7,314 nt of DNA, taken from Deltaproteobacteria bacterium. GTDB taxonomy: Bacteria > Desulfobacterota > Desulfobacteria > Desulfobacterales > SURF-15. The stretch is from positions 1 through 7,314 of the forward strand of contig JAHEHB010000049.1 of assembly GCA_024644775.1 (NCBI GenBank), read 5' to 3'. Positions 1 through 5,511 of this stretch are shown one piece after another. Numbering within the stretch: the first letter of the stretch is position 1; every line of letters starts with the position of its first letter. The position numbers and the translations under genes were made by a program. A model generated the notes under the pieces. That model was not told the origin of the DNA, ran no database searches, and worked only from the letters and a program-made list of their open reading frames with translations.

Positions 1-252
1 ACATTCTTCCACTACGGGCTGTTGCGATTTCGCCGCTTTCAATGCGATAACCTGATGGGCAACAGCACAAATAAACTGTTGCCCCTTTTCGTTTGCCTTA
101 ACAACCGGGCACAGCCTGTTGGCCCAATTTTTAAAATCGGTTACCCTTTTGCCATCAGCATCGAAAACAGAGGCGTTCAGACGAGATCTTGAATTTATTT
201 CCTTTTCAAGCTCGATCCATTTTTCCCGAGGTAAAACGTCATACAAATTCAT
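1..252 (-). CDS. PocR-domain sensory protein, N-terminal part (runs off the window)
   Basis: The minus-strand frame is open from an ATG at 252-250 to the window edge, giving the first 84 residues (MNLYDVLPREKWIELEKEIN...). An AAGGAGAA ribosome site lies about eight bases upstream, which fixes the start. The sequence fits the PocR sensory domain (the ligand-binding domain of the 1,2-propanediol regulator PocR): an N-terminal helix, 'ASVFDADGKRVTDF' (residues 27-40), 'NRLCPVVKANEKGQQFIC' (45-62) and the start of the 'VVEEC' segment, with cysteines 48, 62 and 84 at positions where the family usually has them. Such domains usually sit at the front of histidine kinases, diguanylate cyclases or AraC regulators, or stand alone. 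The output domain lies outside the window, so the protein's type is unknown. It is divergent from the electron-transfer operon and need not be functionally tied to it. Confidence 0.8.
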   Translation of the reverse strand, partial: MNLYDVLPREKWIELEKEINSRSRLNASVFDADGKRVTDFKNWANRLCPVVKANEKGQQFICAVAHQVIALKAAKSQQPVVEEC

Positions 253-359
253 TTCGTAGATTCTCCTTCAATGTGTAAGCTTCCCCGATTATAGGGGGCA
301 GCAACATAATGCAGGCCTTCTGCCGCAACCAAATCCGTGTTCTCTGCTTCGACTTCGTT
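249..359 (-). other. Cryptic 36-codon open frame ending on the PocR start codon
   Basis: A minus-strand frame between an in-frame TGA (362-360) and a TGA at 251-249 encodes 36 residues, including 'ENTDLVAAEGLHYVAAPYN'. Its stop overlaps the PocR ATG as ATGA, the usual arrangement of translationally coupled genes. There is no ATG in this frame; a TTG inside it could start a 27-residue peptide. Composition looks protein-like but I recognise no family. It may be a gene remnant, a leader peptide, or a chance frame through a structured or dispersed element. Confidence 0.25.
288..293 (-). promoter_or_regulatory. Possible -10 element for the PocR gene
   Basis: A perfect TATAAT on the minus strand lies about 36 bases upstream of the PocR ATG, inside a CCCC/GGGG inverted repeat (283-297). 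No convincing -35 hexamer is found 16-18 bases further upstream, so this is weak. It competes with the reading that this stretch is transcribed leader. Confidence 0.3.
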
Positions 360-413
360 TCAGACGGTATCTTGAAAAGGTTTCAGGAATTGGGGTTTAC
401 CCGTCTGAGAAAC
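357..413 (-). repeat. Imperfect inverted repeat upstream of the PocR gene (possible leader hairpin)
   Basis: The plus-strand arms GTTTCAGACGG (357-367) and CCGTCTGAGAAAC (401-413) are complementary over 11 pairs, with a two-base bulge in the right arm and about 33 bases between them. Read on the minus strand it lies upstream of the PocR gene. It is followed by shorter complementary pairs: GGCAG/CTGCC around 300-325, and CCCC/GGGG flanking GATTATA at 283-297. Together these could form a structured leader. They could equally be part of a dispersed repeat. Confidence 0.4.
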
Positions 414-420
414 CTGGTAA

Positions 421-536
421 AATCACAAATTTCAAGCACCAAATTCCAAATAAATTTCAAATTCCAATATTCAACACGCGGCGCAAGCGCCTGCGCTGCG
501 CGTGACCAAACAGGTACGGCAATATCATTTTTCAAT
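421..536. repeat. Degenerate copy of an AT-rich dispersed repeat
   Basis: The left part reads CAAATTTCAAGCACCAAAT and onward to 'CCAATATTCAA' (425-474). It matches, with a few substitutions and a small length difference, the left arm of the element at 4363-4499. After an interruption the shared text resumes as TGACCAAACAGG (503-514). The right arm is largely decayed, so this copy no longer forms a full inverted repeat. Elements rich in CAAATTCCAA are found between genes in several deltaproteobacterial genomes (recollection, not checked). Confidence 0.6.
475..504. repeat. GC-rich hairpin inserted in the AT-rich repeat
   Basis: A 30-base, almost purely G/C segment starts CACGCGGCGC and ends CTGCGCGTG. 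The ends CACGCG (475-480) and CGCGTG (499-504) are perfectly complementary, and GCGC pairs inside with a small bulge. Compared with the copy at 4363-4499, it interrupts the sequence exactly between TATTCAA and TGACC. Confidence 0.55.
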
Positions 537-545
537 TTGCGTGGC

Positions 546-645
546 TCAATCCAAACCCCTGAACCCCGAACCCTAAACCACTAAATCCTCGTCTCGCCTA
601 AATCCCTCATCCCAACAACCCATTACTATAAACCGAAACAACCAC
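546..645. other. G-poor, C/A-rich intergenic tract
   Basis: Roughly 100 bases contain only about five G on the plus strand, with loose repeats such as CCCCTGAACCCCGAACCCTAAACC near 556-579. No gene, RNA gene or hairpin was seen. It looks like degenerate short-repeat sequence following the AT-rich element. Confidence 0.45.
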
Positions 646-666
646 GAAGTGCAAGCCGTGAATAAT

Positions 667-696
667 TTGACATAACATATTGAATTTAATTATAAT
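667..696 (+). promoter_or_regulatory. Consensus sigma-70 promoter upstream of the mvhD/flx operon
   Basis: TTGACA (667-672) and TATAAT (691-696) are both perfect hexamers, separated by 18 bases, which predicts a start near 703 and a leader of about 190 bases before the ATG at 893. The leader holds a GCGACC/GGTCGC hairpin (742-758) and a GGTTG-T-CAACC palindrome (766-776), either of which could be a regulatory structure or operator. Confidence 0.65.
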
Positions 697-812
697 TAGC
701 CTCTTTCTTGACAGGATGCCTCAAGGGTTTCCATCATAATCGCGACCCTGTTGGTCGCAAAAATAGGTTGTCAACCGCTTCCGGCTTCATTAGGGTGTTT
801 TTTATTGTGCTG

Positions 813-829
813 TTTTGATATAATCAAAA
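813..829 (+). promoter_or_regulatory. Perfect 7-3-7 palindrome over a TATAAT box (operator/second promoter)
   Basis: TTTTGAT-ATA-ATCAAAA is a perfect inverted repeat with seven-base arms and a three-base centre. A TATAAT lies inside it (819-824), so a bound regulator would cover a -10 element. It resembles a CRP/FNR-type TTGAT-N4-ATCAA site but has a three-base centre instead of four. A matching -35 is weak. The position, 64 bases before the mvhD start, suits control of the operon. Confidence 0.4.
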
Positions 830-892
830 ATTTGGTATTTTCAGATTTGCACAGACAAGGTTACTGAGGAATAAATCCAGAGAAGGGTTCAT

Positions 893-1324
893 ATGTCTGA
901 TTGGGAGCCTAAAATTGTCAGTTTTTTATGCAGTTGGTGTAGCTATGGGGCGGCTGATTTGGCTGGTGTGAGCAGAATGGAATATCCTTCGAATATACGC
1001 GTCATTCGAATTCCCTGTACCGGGAGAATGAGTCCCAAGTTTTTTTTGGCTGCGTTGCGTGAAGGTGCTGATGGGGTTTGGGTATCTGGTTGACATCCCG
1101 GTGAATGTCATTACCTGGAAGGTAATTATTACGCCCGTCGGAAGTTTGCACTGTTTCAGAATCTCATGGAGCATATGGGGATTGAGCGCAGCCGCCTTCA
1201 TTTTTCATGGGTATCTTCTGCAGAATCCACTAAATTCGTTGATGTCGCAAATGAGATTACCGATGCGGTAAGAGCATTGGGGCCCAACAAACGTTTTGTA
1301 AAAAATGGGGTGAACCTGATCTGA
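893..1324 (+). CDS. mvhD: Selenocysteine-containing MvhD/FlxD-like hydrogenase iron-sulfur subunit
   Basis: The frame starts at ATG 893 behind a modest GAGAAGG site and continues, through an in-frame TGA at 1091-1093, to TGA 1322-1324: 143 residues, the usual MvhD length. MvhD-family proteins carry a [2Fe-2S] cluster and pass electrons from a hydrogenase or an FlxABC module to HdrA. Visible family features are '[20 protein letters not shown]' (residues 4-23; C13, C16), '[12 protein letters not shown]' (C42), 'GADGVWVSG' (58-66), then position 67 (TGA) followed by 'HPGECHY' (C72). After the TGA the sequence stays family-like ('[18 protein letters not shown]...'), which a decayed pseudogene would not. 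Cysteine homologues have Gly-Cys-His at this spot, and methanogen VhuD is a known selenocysteine form. The first of four co-directional genes, 20 bases before the next. Alternative: a nonsense-mutated gene, judged unlikely because of the hairpin after the TGA. Confidence 0.88.
1091..1135 (+). promoter_or_regulatory. Bacterial SECIS-like hairpin for UGA recoding
   Basis: Directly after the TGA a hairpin can form: upper stem ATTACC (1110-1115) with GGTAAT (1121-1126), apical loop TGGAA (1116-1120), an internal loop, and a lower stem GGTG (1100-1103) with CGCC (1132-1135). The loop begins 22 bases after the UGA and has G among its first two positions, as expected of bacterial SECIS elements read by SelB. 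The hairpin lies inside coding sequence, also as expected in bacteria. Folding energy was not computed. Confidence 0.7.
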
Positions 1325-1344
1325 CATCCCGATATCGGATAAAA

Positions 1345-2292
1345 ATGTTAAAATATATTGATCGAATCAGAGAAATTTCGGAAAGACTGTTAAGAGACGG
1401 CAAAGTGGATATGATCATCGGATTTCGTAAAGGAACCGTTCCGATGATGAGTGAACCCTGTTTTATAAAAACAGAAGCAGGCGTTCAAAATCTGGTATGG
1501 GACAGCAACTGCGGCATCAATTTAGCAAACTATCTGACAGACAGAAATGAAAGGATCGGTATCATCGCCAAAGGGTGCGATTCACGAAACATCGTTACCC
1601 ATATCATCGAAAATAAGATAAAACGAGATCAACTTGTAATTCTCGGTATTCCCTGTAAAGGAATGATCGATCGGCATAAAATAACCGCAGCCGCTAATGG
1701 TGAAATCCGAAAAGTTATCGAAGATGAAAATACCATTACCGTCAAAGGGGAGGGGTTCAAGGACCAATTTCAGAAAATAGCCGTATTGCAGGAAAACTGT
1801 CGGTTATGTATTCACCGGAATCCGGTCCTATACGATGAGCTGGTCGCGGATTTAGTTGAAGAACAAACCGATGTAAACCGGTACGAAGATGTTCGAAAGA
1901 TCGAATCCTTATCTATTAAAGAAAAATGGGGTTTTTTTAACGAATTGCTTTCCGACTGCATCCGTTGTTATGCGTGTCGAAATGCGTGTCCGCTCTGTTA
2001 CTGTCCCACTTGTTTTGTGGACGAATCCAAACCACAATGGGTGGGCAAAAGTCAGGATCCCATGGATGTTCGGACGTTTCATTTCCTTAGAGCATATCAT
2101 TGTGCCGGAAGATGCACCGATTGTGGCGCCTGCGAGCGTGCCTGTCCGGTAGGCATCAATATGCGGACGTTTACAAAAAAACTGGAAAAGGATTGTCTGG
2201 AACTGTTTAATTGGGAAGCCGGATTAACGCTTGAAGAACGGCCGCCGTTGGATACCTACCGGTCGGAGGATCCGGATGATTTTATTAGATAG
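1345..2292 (+). CDS. FlxC-like / FrhB-FdhB-family iron-sulfur protein with two 4Fe-4S motifs
   Basis: This 315-residue protein belongs to the group of coenzyme F420 hydrogenase/dehydrogenase beta-subunit-like iron-sulfur proteins and matches the position of FlxC in flx clusters. The N-terminal part has scattered cysteines (39, 56, 78, 104) in 'IAKGCDSRN' and 'GIPCKGMID' contexts typical of FrhB/FdhB-like proteins, then 'NCRLC' (151-155). A dense motif, 'CIRCYACRNACPLCYCPTC' (205-223), can bind a 4Fe-4S cluster with extra cysteines, and 'CTDCGACERACP' (257-268) is a classic 4Fe-4S site. There is no signal peptide or membrane segment, so it is cytoplasmic. The ATG at 1345 follows mvhD by 20 bases with only a weak ribosome site (CGGATA), which suggests translational coupling. 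Role inferred: electron relay between the FlxB/FlxA-like subunits and MvhD. The FlxB versus FlxC naming is by analogy. Confidence 0.8.
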   Translation: MLKYIDRIREISERLLRDGKVDMIIGFRKGTVPMMSEPCFIKTEAGVQNLVWDSNCGINLANYLTDRNERIGIIAKGCDSRNIVTHIIENKIKRDQLVILGIPCKGMIDRHKITAAANGEIRKVIEDENTITVKGEGFKDQFQKIAVLQENCRLCIHRNPVLYDELVADLVEEQTDVNRYEDVRKIESLSIKEKWGFFNELLSDCIRCYACRNACPLCYCPTCFVDESKPQWVGKSQDPMDVRTFHFLRAYHCAGRCTDCGACERACPVGINMRTFTKKLEKDCLELFNWEAGLTLEERPPLDTYRSEDPDDFIR

Positions 2293-2353
2293 AGTTGGGG
2301 AATTGTAACATTTAACGTGATGTTGGGTCCTCAATTGACTATAGGATATCGTG

Positions 2354-3421
2354 ATGAAAATTGTAAAAATCAGCAAAACGGATTGGGCTGATGGAATTGA
2401 GTCTTTGAAAGAATCGTTCCGTGTTTTTGGCCCGGTTGAAGAAAAGGGCTTCCAAATATTCAAGACCCTTGAGAAAGGGCAATCGCCGGACTTAACCTGC
2501 TTAAATACCCGGCTTTCTCCAAAATCGCTCGTTTACCCCCAGTCTCAGATCCTGTTCGATTATACCCTTGATGAAAAAAAGGCAGATCACCATCTTTTAA
2601 AAGAAGTTCAACGGGAAGAATATCCCCGGGTTGTTTTTGGGATTCGGCCCTGTGATGCCAAAGCGTTTTTGCTGGTGAAGCTCAATTTTGATACACCTGA
2701 TATTCAAGATCCTTACTGGATTCGTTCTTACGAATCCACCATTTTTGTTGGGCTTGCCTGTGATCGTCCCTGCGGTAGCTGCTTTTGCACGACTGCCGGC
2801 TGCGGTCCTTTTCATGAAGAAGGGCTCGATGCATTGCTTGTTGATGCAGGGGATCATTATTTTGGGAAAGCAATCACCGACAACGGTGAGCGACTCATGT
2901 CAAAAGCCGGGTGGAATACTGAAGTAGAAGACGCGAGTGTGGATAAGCAGATTGCAGGCATGAAGCAGGCTGCCGAAGCAAAAATATATTCCTGTGTGAA
3001 GACAGATCACCTAAAAGAGCTTGAAACAACCACACTTTACGACGCACCGTTTTGGGAGGATGTAGCATTTTCCTGCATTAACTGCGGCACCTGCACGTAT
3101 GTTTGCCCGACGTGTTGGTGTTTCGATATTCAAGATGAGACTCATGGATACTCTGGCAAACGGATGCGTAACTGGGACAGTTGCATGTATCCACTTTTTA
3201 CACTTCACGGCTCCGGTCACAATCCAAGGGGTACCAAGACACACAGAGTCAGACAACGATTTATGCACAAGCTTAAGTATTTCGTAGACAAGCATGACGC
3301 GGGCATTCAGTGCGTCGGATGTGGCCGATGCATCCGTCTCTGTCCAGTCAATATTGATATCCGTAAAGTCTGCAATATGTTAAACAGCTTCGATTCAAAG
3401 GCCTGTGTCGTCCCGGGTTAG
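2354..3421 (+). CDS. FlxB / HydB / AsrA-like 4Fe-4S dicluster electron-transfer subunit
   Basis: This 355-residue soluble protein resembles the beta subunit of sulfhydrogenase and anaerobic sulfite reductase subunit A, the family to which FlxB belongs. Visible in order: an N-terminal domain with 'RPCDAKAF' (98-105), a cysteine-rich 'CDRPCGSCFCTTAGCGP' (136-152), a first cluster motif 'CINCGTCTYVCPTCWCFD' (241-258) and a second 'CVGCGRCIRLCPVNIDI' (320-336). Both match two [4Fe-4S] clusters passing electrons from the flavin subunit encoded next. I prefer ATG 2354 over GTG 2351 because AGGA (2343-2346) is then seven bases away instead of four. A 58-base gap precedes it, without a clear promoter or terminator, so it is probably in the same transcript. 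The neighbouring MvhD and absence of a catalytic sulfite reductase C subunit favour Flx over Asr. Confidence 0.82.
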   Translation: MKIVKISKTDWADGIESLKESFRVFGPVEEKGFQIFKTLEKGQSPDLTCLNTRLSPKSLVYPQSQILFDYTLDEKKADHHLLKEVQREEYPRVVFGIRPCDAKAFLLVKLNFDTPDIQDPYWIRSYESTIFVGLACDRPCGSCFCTTAGCGPFHEEGLDALLVDAGDHYFGKAITDNGERLMSKAGWNTEVEDASVDKQIAGMKQAAEAKIYSCVKTDHLKELETTTLYDAPFWEDVAFSCINCGTCTYVCPTCWCFDIQDETHGYSGKRMRNWDSCMYPLFTLHGSGHNPRGTKTHRVRQRFMHKLKYFVDKHDAGIQCVGCGRCIRLCPVNIDIRKVCNMLNSFDSKACVVPG

Positions 3422-3441
3422 GAGAGTGAGGAGTCAGTGCA

Positions 3442-4287
3442 TTGAAGAATCCATACTTGCCTTATCCGGTGCGAATCGATGAAATCATTACGGAGACCGA
3501 AGATAAGAACCTTAAGACGTTTAAGTTGGTTTTTCTGAATCCGGAAGACGAAGATAGGTTTTCGTACAAATCCGGCCAATTTGCAGCGCTTTCGGTGACA
3601 GGAAAGGGAGAGATCCCTATTGGCATCGCATCTTCTCCAACGGAAAAAGGCTTTTTGATGTTCACCGTCAACAAGGTCGGTTTGGTTTCTTCGTATTTGC
3701 ACACCATGAAGGCCGGAGATATCATAGGCGTACGAGGTCCCCTCGGCAACCGATTTCCGTGGGAAAACATGGAAGGCGGCAATGTGGTGCTCATTGGCGG
3801 CGGTTTTGCCTTCACGACCCTTCGATCTTCTATTGTTTTCATGCTCGATTCTTCCAATCGACCGAAATTTAAAGATATTCATGTAATATATGGCGCCCGG
3901 GCACCCGGCATGCTTCTTTACAAAAACGAATTGATTGCATGGGAACGACGGGACGATATCCACGTATCCATCACGGTGGATGGAACCGATGACCCGAACT
4001 GGAAGTATCATACCGGCTTTGTTCCCACCATCACGGAACAGAGGGCGCCACCGGGAAATGCAGACACATTTGCCATCGTATGCGGTCCTCCCATCATGAT
4101 CAAATTTACTCAGCCGGTGTTGGATAGTTTGGGATATGGACCGGAGCAGGTTATTATGTCGCTTGAAAACCGAATGAAATGTGGAATTGGGATGTGTGGG
4201 CGGTGCAACATTGGCGAGGCATTCGTTTGTAAAGACGGACCGGTTTTTACATTAGCGCAACTAAATCGTATGCCAAAAGAATACTGA
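3442..4287 (+). CDS. FlxA-like FAD/NAD(P)-binding oxidoreductase with PyrK-type [2Fe-2S] site
   Basis: This 281-residue protein belongs to the sulfhydrogenase gamma / AsrB / PyrK group of ferredoxin-NADP reductase-like enzymes and would oxidise or reduce NAD(P)H in the cytoplasm. The FAD-binding barrel shows 'YKSGQFAALSVTGKGEIPIG' (42-61) and 'GDIIGVRGPLG' (92-102). The NAD(P) domain shows 'VVLIGGGFAFTTLRS' (115-129) and 'AIVCGPPIM' (211-219). The C-terminal 'CGIGMCGRC' plus the cysteine at 263 (C247, C252, C255, C263) is the PyrK-like [2Fe-2S] ligand set. The start is a TTG: GAGGAG (3428-3433) sits eight bases before it, and there is no in-frame ATG until about residue 73. It lies 20 bases after the preceding gene. 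By context it is the NAD(P)H entry point of the Flx-like module rather than a sulfite reductase subunit. Confidence 0.83.
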   Translation: MKNPYLPYPVRIDEIITETEDKNLKTFKLVFLNPEDEDRFSYKSGQFAALSVTGKGEIPIGIASSPTEKGFLMFTVNKVGLVSSYLHTMKAGDIIGVRGPLGNRFPWENMEGGNVVLIGGGFAFTTLRSSIVFMLDSSNRPKFKDIHVIYGARAPGMLLYKNELIAWERRDDIHVSITVDGTDDPNWKYHTGFVPTITEQRAPPGNADTFAIVCGPPIMIKFTQPVLDSLGYGPEQVIMSLENRMKCGIGMCGRCNIGEAFVCKDGPVFTLAQLNRMPKEY

Positions 4288-4362
4288 GAGCCTGGGATGG
4301 GACTTGACGGTGCTGTAAACAATATAAAGGTAATTTTACTATCTTGGAGTATTGAGGTATTC

Positions 4363-4499
4363 AAAAATCTCAAATTCCAAGCACCAAATTCCAATGAAAT
4401 ACCAAATTTCAATATTCAATGACCCAAACAGGTTTGGAATTTTGAATTTTGGTCATTGTGATTTGTTTGGAATTTGAGTATTGGAATTTGGAGATTTTT
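4363..4499. repeat. 137-bp AT-rich inverted-repeat element
   Basis: The outer ends AAAAATCTC (4363-4371) and GAGATTTTT (4491-4499) are perfectly complementary, as is an inner pair CAATGACC (4417-4424) and GGTCATTG (4451-4458). Between them the arms carry repeated CAAATTCCAA and TTGGAATTTG text that pairs with gaps, so the whole unit can fold into one long hairpin. A degenerate second copy lies at 421-536. It encodes nothing visible. It may act as a transcript end or stabiliser after the flx-like operon, or be a miniature mobile element. Confidence 0.75.
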
Positions 4500-4584
4500 A
4501 GCCTGCATCCAGAGAATCAAATTGCTTTCATCTGGCTGGGTTACGATCTACTTTGAATTTATCGTGAAATCGGCCTATTTAGTG

Positions 4585-4613
4585 TTGACATAGAAAGGCG
4601 GATCGTATATAAA
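4585..4613 (+). promoter_or_regulatory. dsrC promoter
   Basis: TTGACA (4585-4590) and TATAAA (4608-4613) are separated by 17 bases, so dsrC should start transcription near 4620, separately from the flx-like operon. The leader contains two tandem CGGCCGT units (4642-4655) of unknown role before the ribosome site. A separate strong promoter fits the high abundance of DsrC in sulfate reducers. Confidence 0.7.
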
Positions 4614-4690
4614 TTTCGTTTATTTTAATAACAGGGAGATTCGGCCGTCGGCCGTTCAAACAATACAATCACAAAAGGAGGGTATTCTAA

Positions 4691-5008
4691 ATGCCAAATG
4701 TTGAATTTGGAGGAAAGACGTTCACTGTAGACGAAGACGGATTTATTGACACCTTCGATAGTTGGTGTCCTGAGTGGGTTCAGCATGTCAAAAAGACCGA
4801 AGGTATCGACGAACTTAGCGAGGAACATTGGAAAGTCATTGATGTGCTCCAAGATTACTACAAGAAAAACGGTATTGCGCCCATGGTTCGGGTGTTGTCT
4901 AAAGTAACCGGTTTCAAACTGAAACATATCTATGAGTTGTTCCCGTCTGGTCCGGGGAAAGGCGCATGCAAGATGGCAGGTCTTCCAAAACCGACCGGAT
5001 GCGTCTAG
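4691..5008 (+). CDS. dsrC: DsrC, sulfur-carrier partner of dissimilatory sulfite reductase
   Basis: This small cytoplasmic protein (105 residues, normal length) carries the sulfite-reductase product as a trisulfide between two cysteines of its mobile C-terminal arm. Electron-transfer complexes then re-reduce it. Family features are the N-terminal 'GGKTFTVDEDGFI', 'WCPEWVQHVKKTEGIDELSE' (25-44), 'HWKVIDVLQDYYKKNGIAP' (46-64) and the arm 'GPGKGACKMAGLPKPTGCV'. It ends with C93 and the penultimate C104 separated by ten residues, so both redox cysteines are present. This separates true DsrC from TusE/RspA-like relatives that lack one. An excellent AAGGAGG (4675-4681) lies nine bases before the ATG. 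It has its own promoter and terminator, so it is a single-gene unit. Its place beside an Flx/MvhD module suggests thiol/disulfide electron traffic. Confidence 0.96.
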   Translation: MPNVEFGGKTFTVDEDGFIDTFDSWCPEWVQHVKKTEGIDELSEEHWKVIDVLQDYYKKNGIAPMVRVLSKVTGFKLKHIYELFPSGPGKGACKMAGLPKPTGCV

Positions 5009-5040
5009 TCTTTGGATGTGAGTCTCTGTTTACATAAACC

Positions 5041-5075
5041 AAAAAGGGCCCTGTCATTTCGGCAGGGCCCTTTTT
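5041..5075 (+). terminator. Strong intrinsic terminator after dsrC
   Basis: AAAAAGGGCCCTG (5041-5053) pairs perfectly with CAGGGCCCTTTTT (5063-5075), extendable by two pairs inside around a five-base loop. The G/C core followed by a T run is a textbook Rho-independent terminator, and the A/T tails make it bidirectional. Confidence 0.92.
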
Positions 5076-5094
5076 GTATCGTTGGAGGCATCGA

Positions 5095-5502
5095 ATGATT
5101 CTAACGGTCAAAACCAACGCAAAGACGGATTTCATAGATATTACCCCTGAGGTCCAGCGGGTGGTAACTTCCGCTGATATCCCCAATGGCCTCTGTATGG
5201 TTTTTGTGCCCCACACGACTGCTGCAATTACTATCAACGAAAGCGCAGATCCCAGTGTAAAGACGGATATCCTCTCGATATTAAATAAAATTGTCCCTTG
5301 GGATGCGGCGTATCTGCATTTGGAAGGAAATTCACCCGCCCACATCAAATCGACCCTTGTTGGTGCCTCAGAACTGATTGGTATTGAAAACCAGCGATTG
5401 GTGCTCGGTACCTGGCAAGGCATTTTCTTTTGTGAATTTGACGGTCCGCGAACGCGAAAGGTGCATGTGAAATTGTTAAGGGATCCGTCTTCCGTTTCAT
5501 AG
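5095..5502 (+). CDS. yjbQ: YjbQ family protein (UPF0047; secondary thiamine-phosphate synthase type)
   Basis: This 135-residue protein has the usual length and the conserved signature of the YjbQ family: 'HTTAAITINES' (40-50), 'HLEGNSPAHIKSTLVGAS' (75-92) and 'LGTWQGIFFCEFDGPR' (104-119), with H40, H75 and H83 as likely active-site or metal residues. E. coli YjbQ shows weak thiamine-phosphate synthase activity, but the true substrate of the family is unclear. I chose ATG 5095 because GGAGG (5084-5088) is six bases upstream; an earlier in-frame TTG at 5074 lies in the terminator. It starts only 20 bases after that terminator, so expression needs read-through or an undetected internal promoter. 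It is nine bases from the next gene, with which it forms an operon. Confidence 0.9.
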   Translation: MILTVKTNAKTDFIDITPEVQRVVTSADIPNGLCMVFVPHTTAAITINESADPSVKTDILSILNKIVPWDAAYLHLEGNSPAHIKSTLVGASELIGIENQRLVLGTWQGIFFCEFDGPRTRKVHVKLLRDPSSVS

Positions 5503-5511
5503 GAGTCAACG

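Noticed and set aside
309..584. A plus-strand 91-residue open frame
   Set aside because: It runs through the inverted repeat and the AT-rich and GC-rich repeats, has no ribosome site and no recognisable protein features.
708..740. TTGACA at 708-713 with CATAAT at 735-740 as a promoter
   Set aside because: The 21-base spacing is too long, and a perfect promoter lies just upstream.
742..758. GCGACC/GGTCGC hairpin as a terminator
   Set aside because: It is followed by A residues rather than a T run on the plus strand, and on the minus strand the T run would come before the hairpin.
893..1093. A 66-residue truncated MvhD ending at TGA 1091-1093, i.e. a pseudogene
   Set aside because: The frame continues without shift or further stops with conserved family sequence, the TGA replaces a conserved Cys, and a SECIS-like hairpin follows.
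1329..1338. CCGATATCGG palindrome in the mvhD-flxC gap as an operator
   Set aside because: A ten-base palindrome inside an operon gap of 20 bases is likely chance; no second copy was seen.
3418..4011. A minus-strand 197-residue open frame
   Set aside because: It is antisense to the well-supported FlxA-like gene and has no family features.
4304..4328. TTGACG with TATAAA as a promoter after the FlxA-like gene
   Set aside because: The spacing is only about 13 bases, and the strong dsrC promoter lies at 4585-4613.
5074..5094. TTG at 5074 as the yjbQ start
   Set aside because: It lies in the terminator T run without a ribosome site; ATG 5095 has GGAGG six bases upstream and matches family length.
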